NCBI RefSeq assembly: GCF_017654505.1 | Contig: NC_054538.1 | Span: forward strand, 57,751,684-57,815,683 | Length of the DNA: 64,000 nt | Source: Polyodon spathula | Taxonomy: Eukaryota; Chordata; Actinopteri; Acipenseriformes; Polyodontidae | Direction of reading: 5' to 3' | Shown here: positions 63,503-64,000 of the stretch, piece after piece | Position numbering within the stretch: the stretch's first letter is position 1 | Layout: every line of letters begins with the position of its first letter | Made by a program: the position numbers and the translations under genes | The notes under the pieces: generated by a model | What the model saw: only the letters and a program-made list of their open reading frames with translations | The model's database searches: none | What the model was told of the DNA's origin: nothing

Positions 63503-64000
63503 ACTAGGCATACTGTCGTCACACATAAACCATTGTCCTTGTATAAAACATGGTGGGTGTGCAACAAAAATATGCAAGTTATATCTGTTTATGTAAAATG
63601 GGTAGTGGCTAGTATAAATGCTTTTGATTTTTTGATTTTTTTTTTTTTTTTTTTGATCGAGGGGTTAGGTCCTATCGATACTGGCTACCTCTCCCTTACT
63701 TTTAGAGTACGGCTACCATTGTTTCAGCATGGAATAAGCCTCATCTTCTTCCTGACATACCATTTCTGCAAGATATATTTAGGGGTTTAGATTTTAACAG
63801 TTTTTAACACAGACAGAAAACCAGAGACTATCACTGCGCACTAATTCCCATCTGTGCTGAACTGGTCAATTCACTAATTGGACAGAAGAAAAAAGAAGCA
63901 CCTCTGCAACACAGTCTCTCCCCTTCTCTGATACAAAAAGCACAGACATATCTAAATATAAATTAATAAACAAACACAGATGAACAGGGAATATTTCATG
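63503..64000. other. End of window, no recognisable gene
   Basis: Includes a long T-run at about 63635-63655. A 102-codon plus-strand frame crosses the T-run and is treated as chance. Confidence 0.4.

Noticed and set aside
61091..64000. Exons of MEMO1, the mammalian neighbour of DPY30
   Set aside because: No frame here matched MEMO1 motifs; the gene probably lies beyond the window.

Overview
The window is nuclear DNA from a vertebrate, most likely a ray-finned fish. It is AT-rich and spliced with GT-AG introns. It is full of (TA)n and (CA)n microsatellites and transposon families typical of fish: Tc1, hAT, piggyBac, Penelope, DIRS, Ty3 and LINE. The long introns and repeat mix would suit a non-teleost such as a sturgeon, paddlefish, gar or bichir, but the species is inference. 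No bacterial-type operon, CRISPR array, tRNA or rRNA gene was found.

Two complete protein-coding genes are present, arranged head to head. On the minus strand, spastin (SPAST) runs from its start codon at 50980 to its stop at 12322. I could place all 17 coding exons; they join into one open frame of 597 codons plus stop. From memory of the human gene, 13 of the 17 exon lengths match exactly and the others differ by whole codons. On the plus strand, DPY30 runs from 54782 to 60931 in five coding exons (104 codons), with a polyadenylation signal at 61068. The same divergent pairing exists in mammals, so this is conserved synteny. Spastin severs microtubules and DPY30 is a core subunit of the SET1/MLL histone H3K4 methyltransferases; the two functions are unrelated.

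Layout: 1-3.1 kb, diverged LTR-like repeats in near-tandem; 3.1-12.3 kb, intergenic DNA with a Tc1-type element, a 1.2 kb inverted-repeat element and the probable SPAST 3' UTR; 12.3-51.0 kb, SPAST with many intronic insertions; 51.1-54.6 kb, the divergent intergenic region with a (TA)n array, a Ty3-type relic and a LINE split by a hAT-like element; 54.6-61.1 kb, DPY30 with a CCAAT-rich promoter and LINE and piggyBac-type insertions; 61.1-64 kb, apparently non-coding, with a 246-bp tandem duplication.

The points most worth a second look are these. SPAST has a nested translation-start arrangement: two upstream ATGs, a weak first start and a strong internal start at Met73. Intron 14 has a GC donor fixed by exact exon length. 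A long (TA)n tract sits about 12 bases from the exon 2 acceptor. A 1.3 kb transposon in intron 7 has about 150-bp terminal repeats, TTA target duplications and an unbroken 243-codon frame, and a deleted relative lies in intron 1 of the same gene. I found no clearly new multi-gene system.
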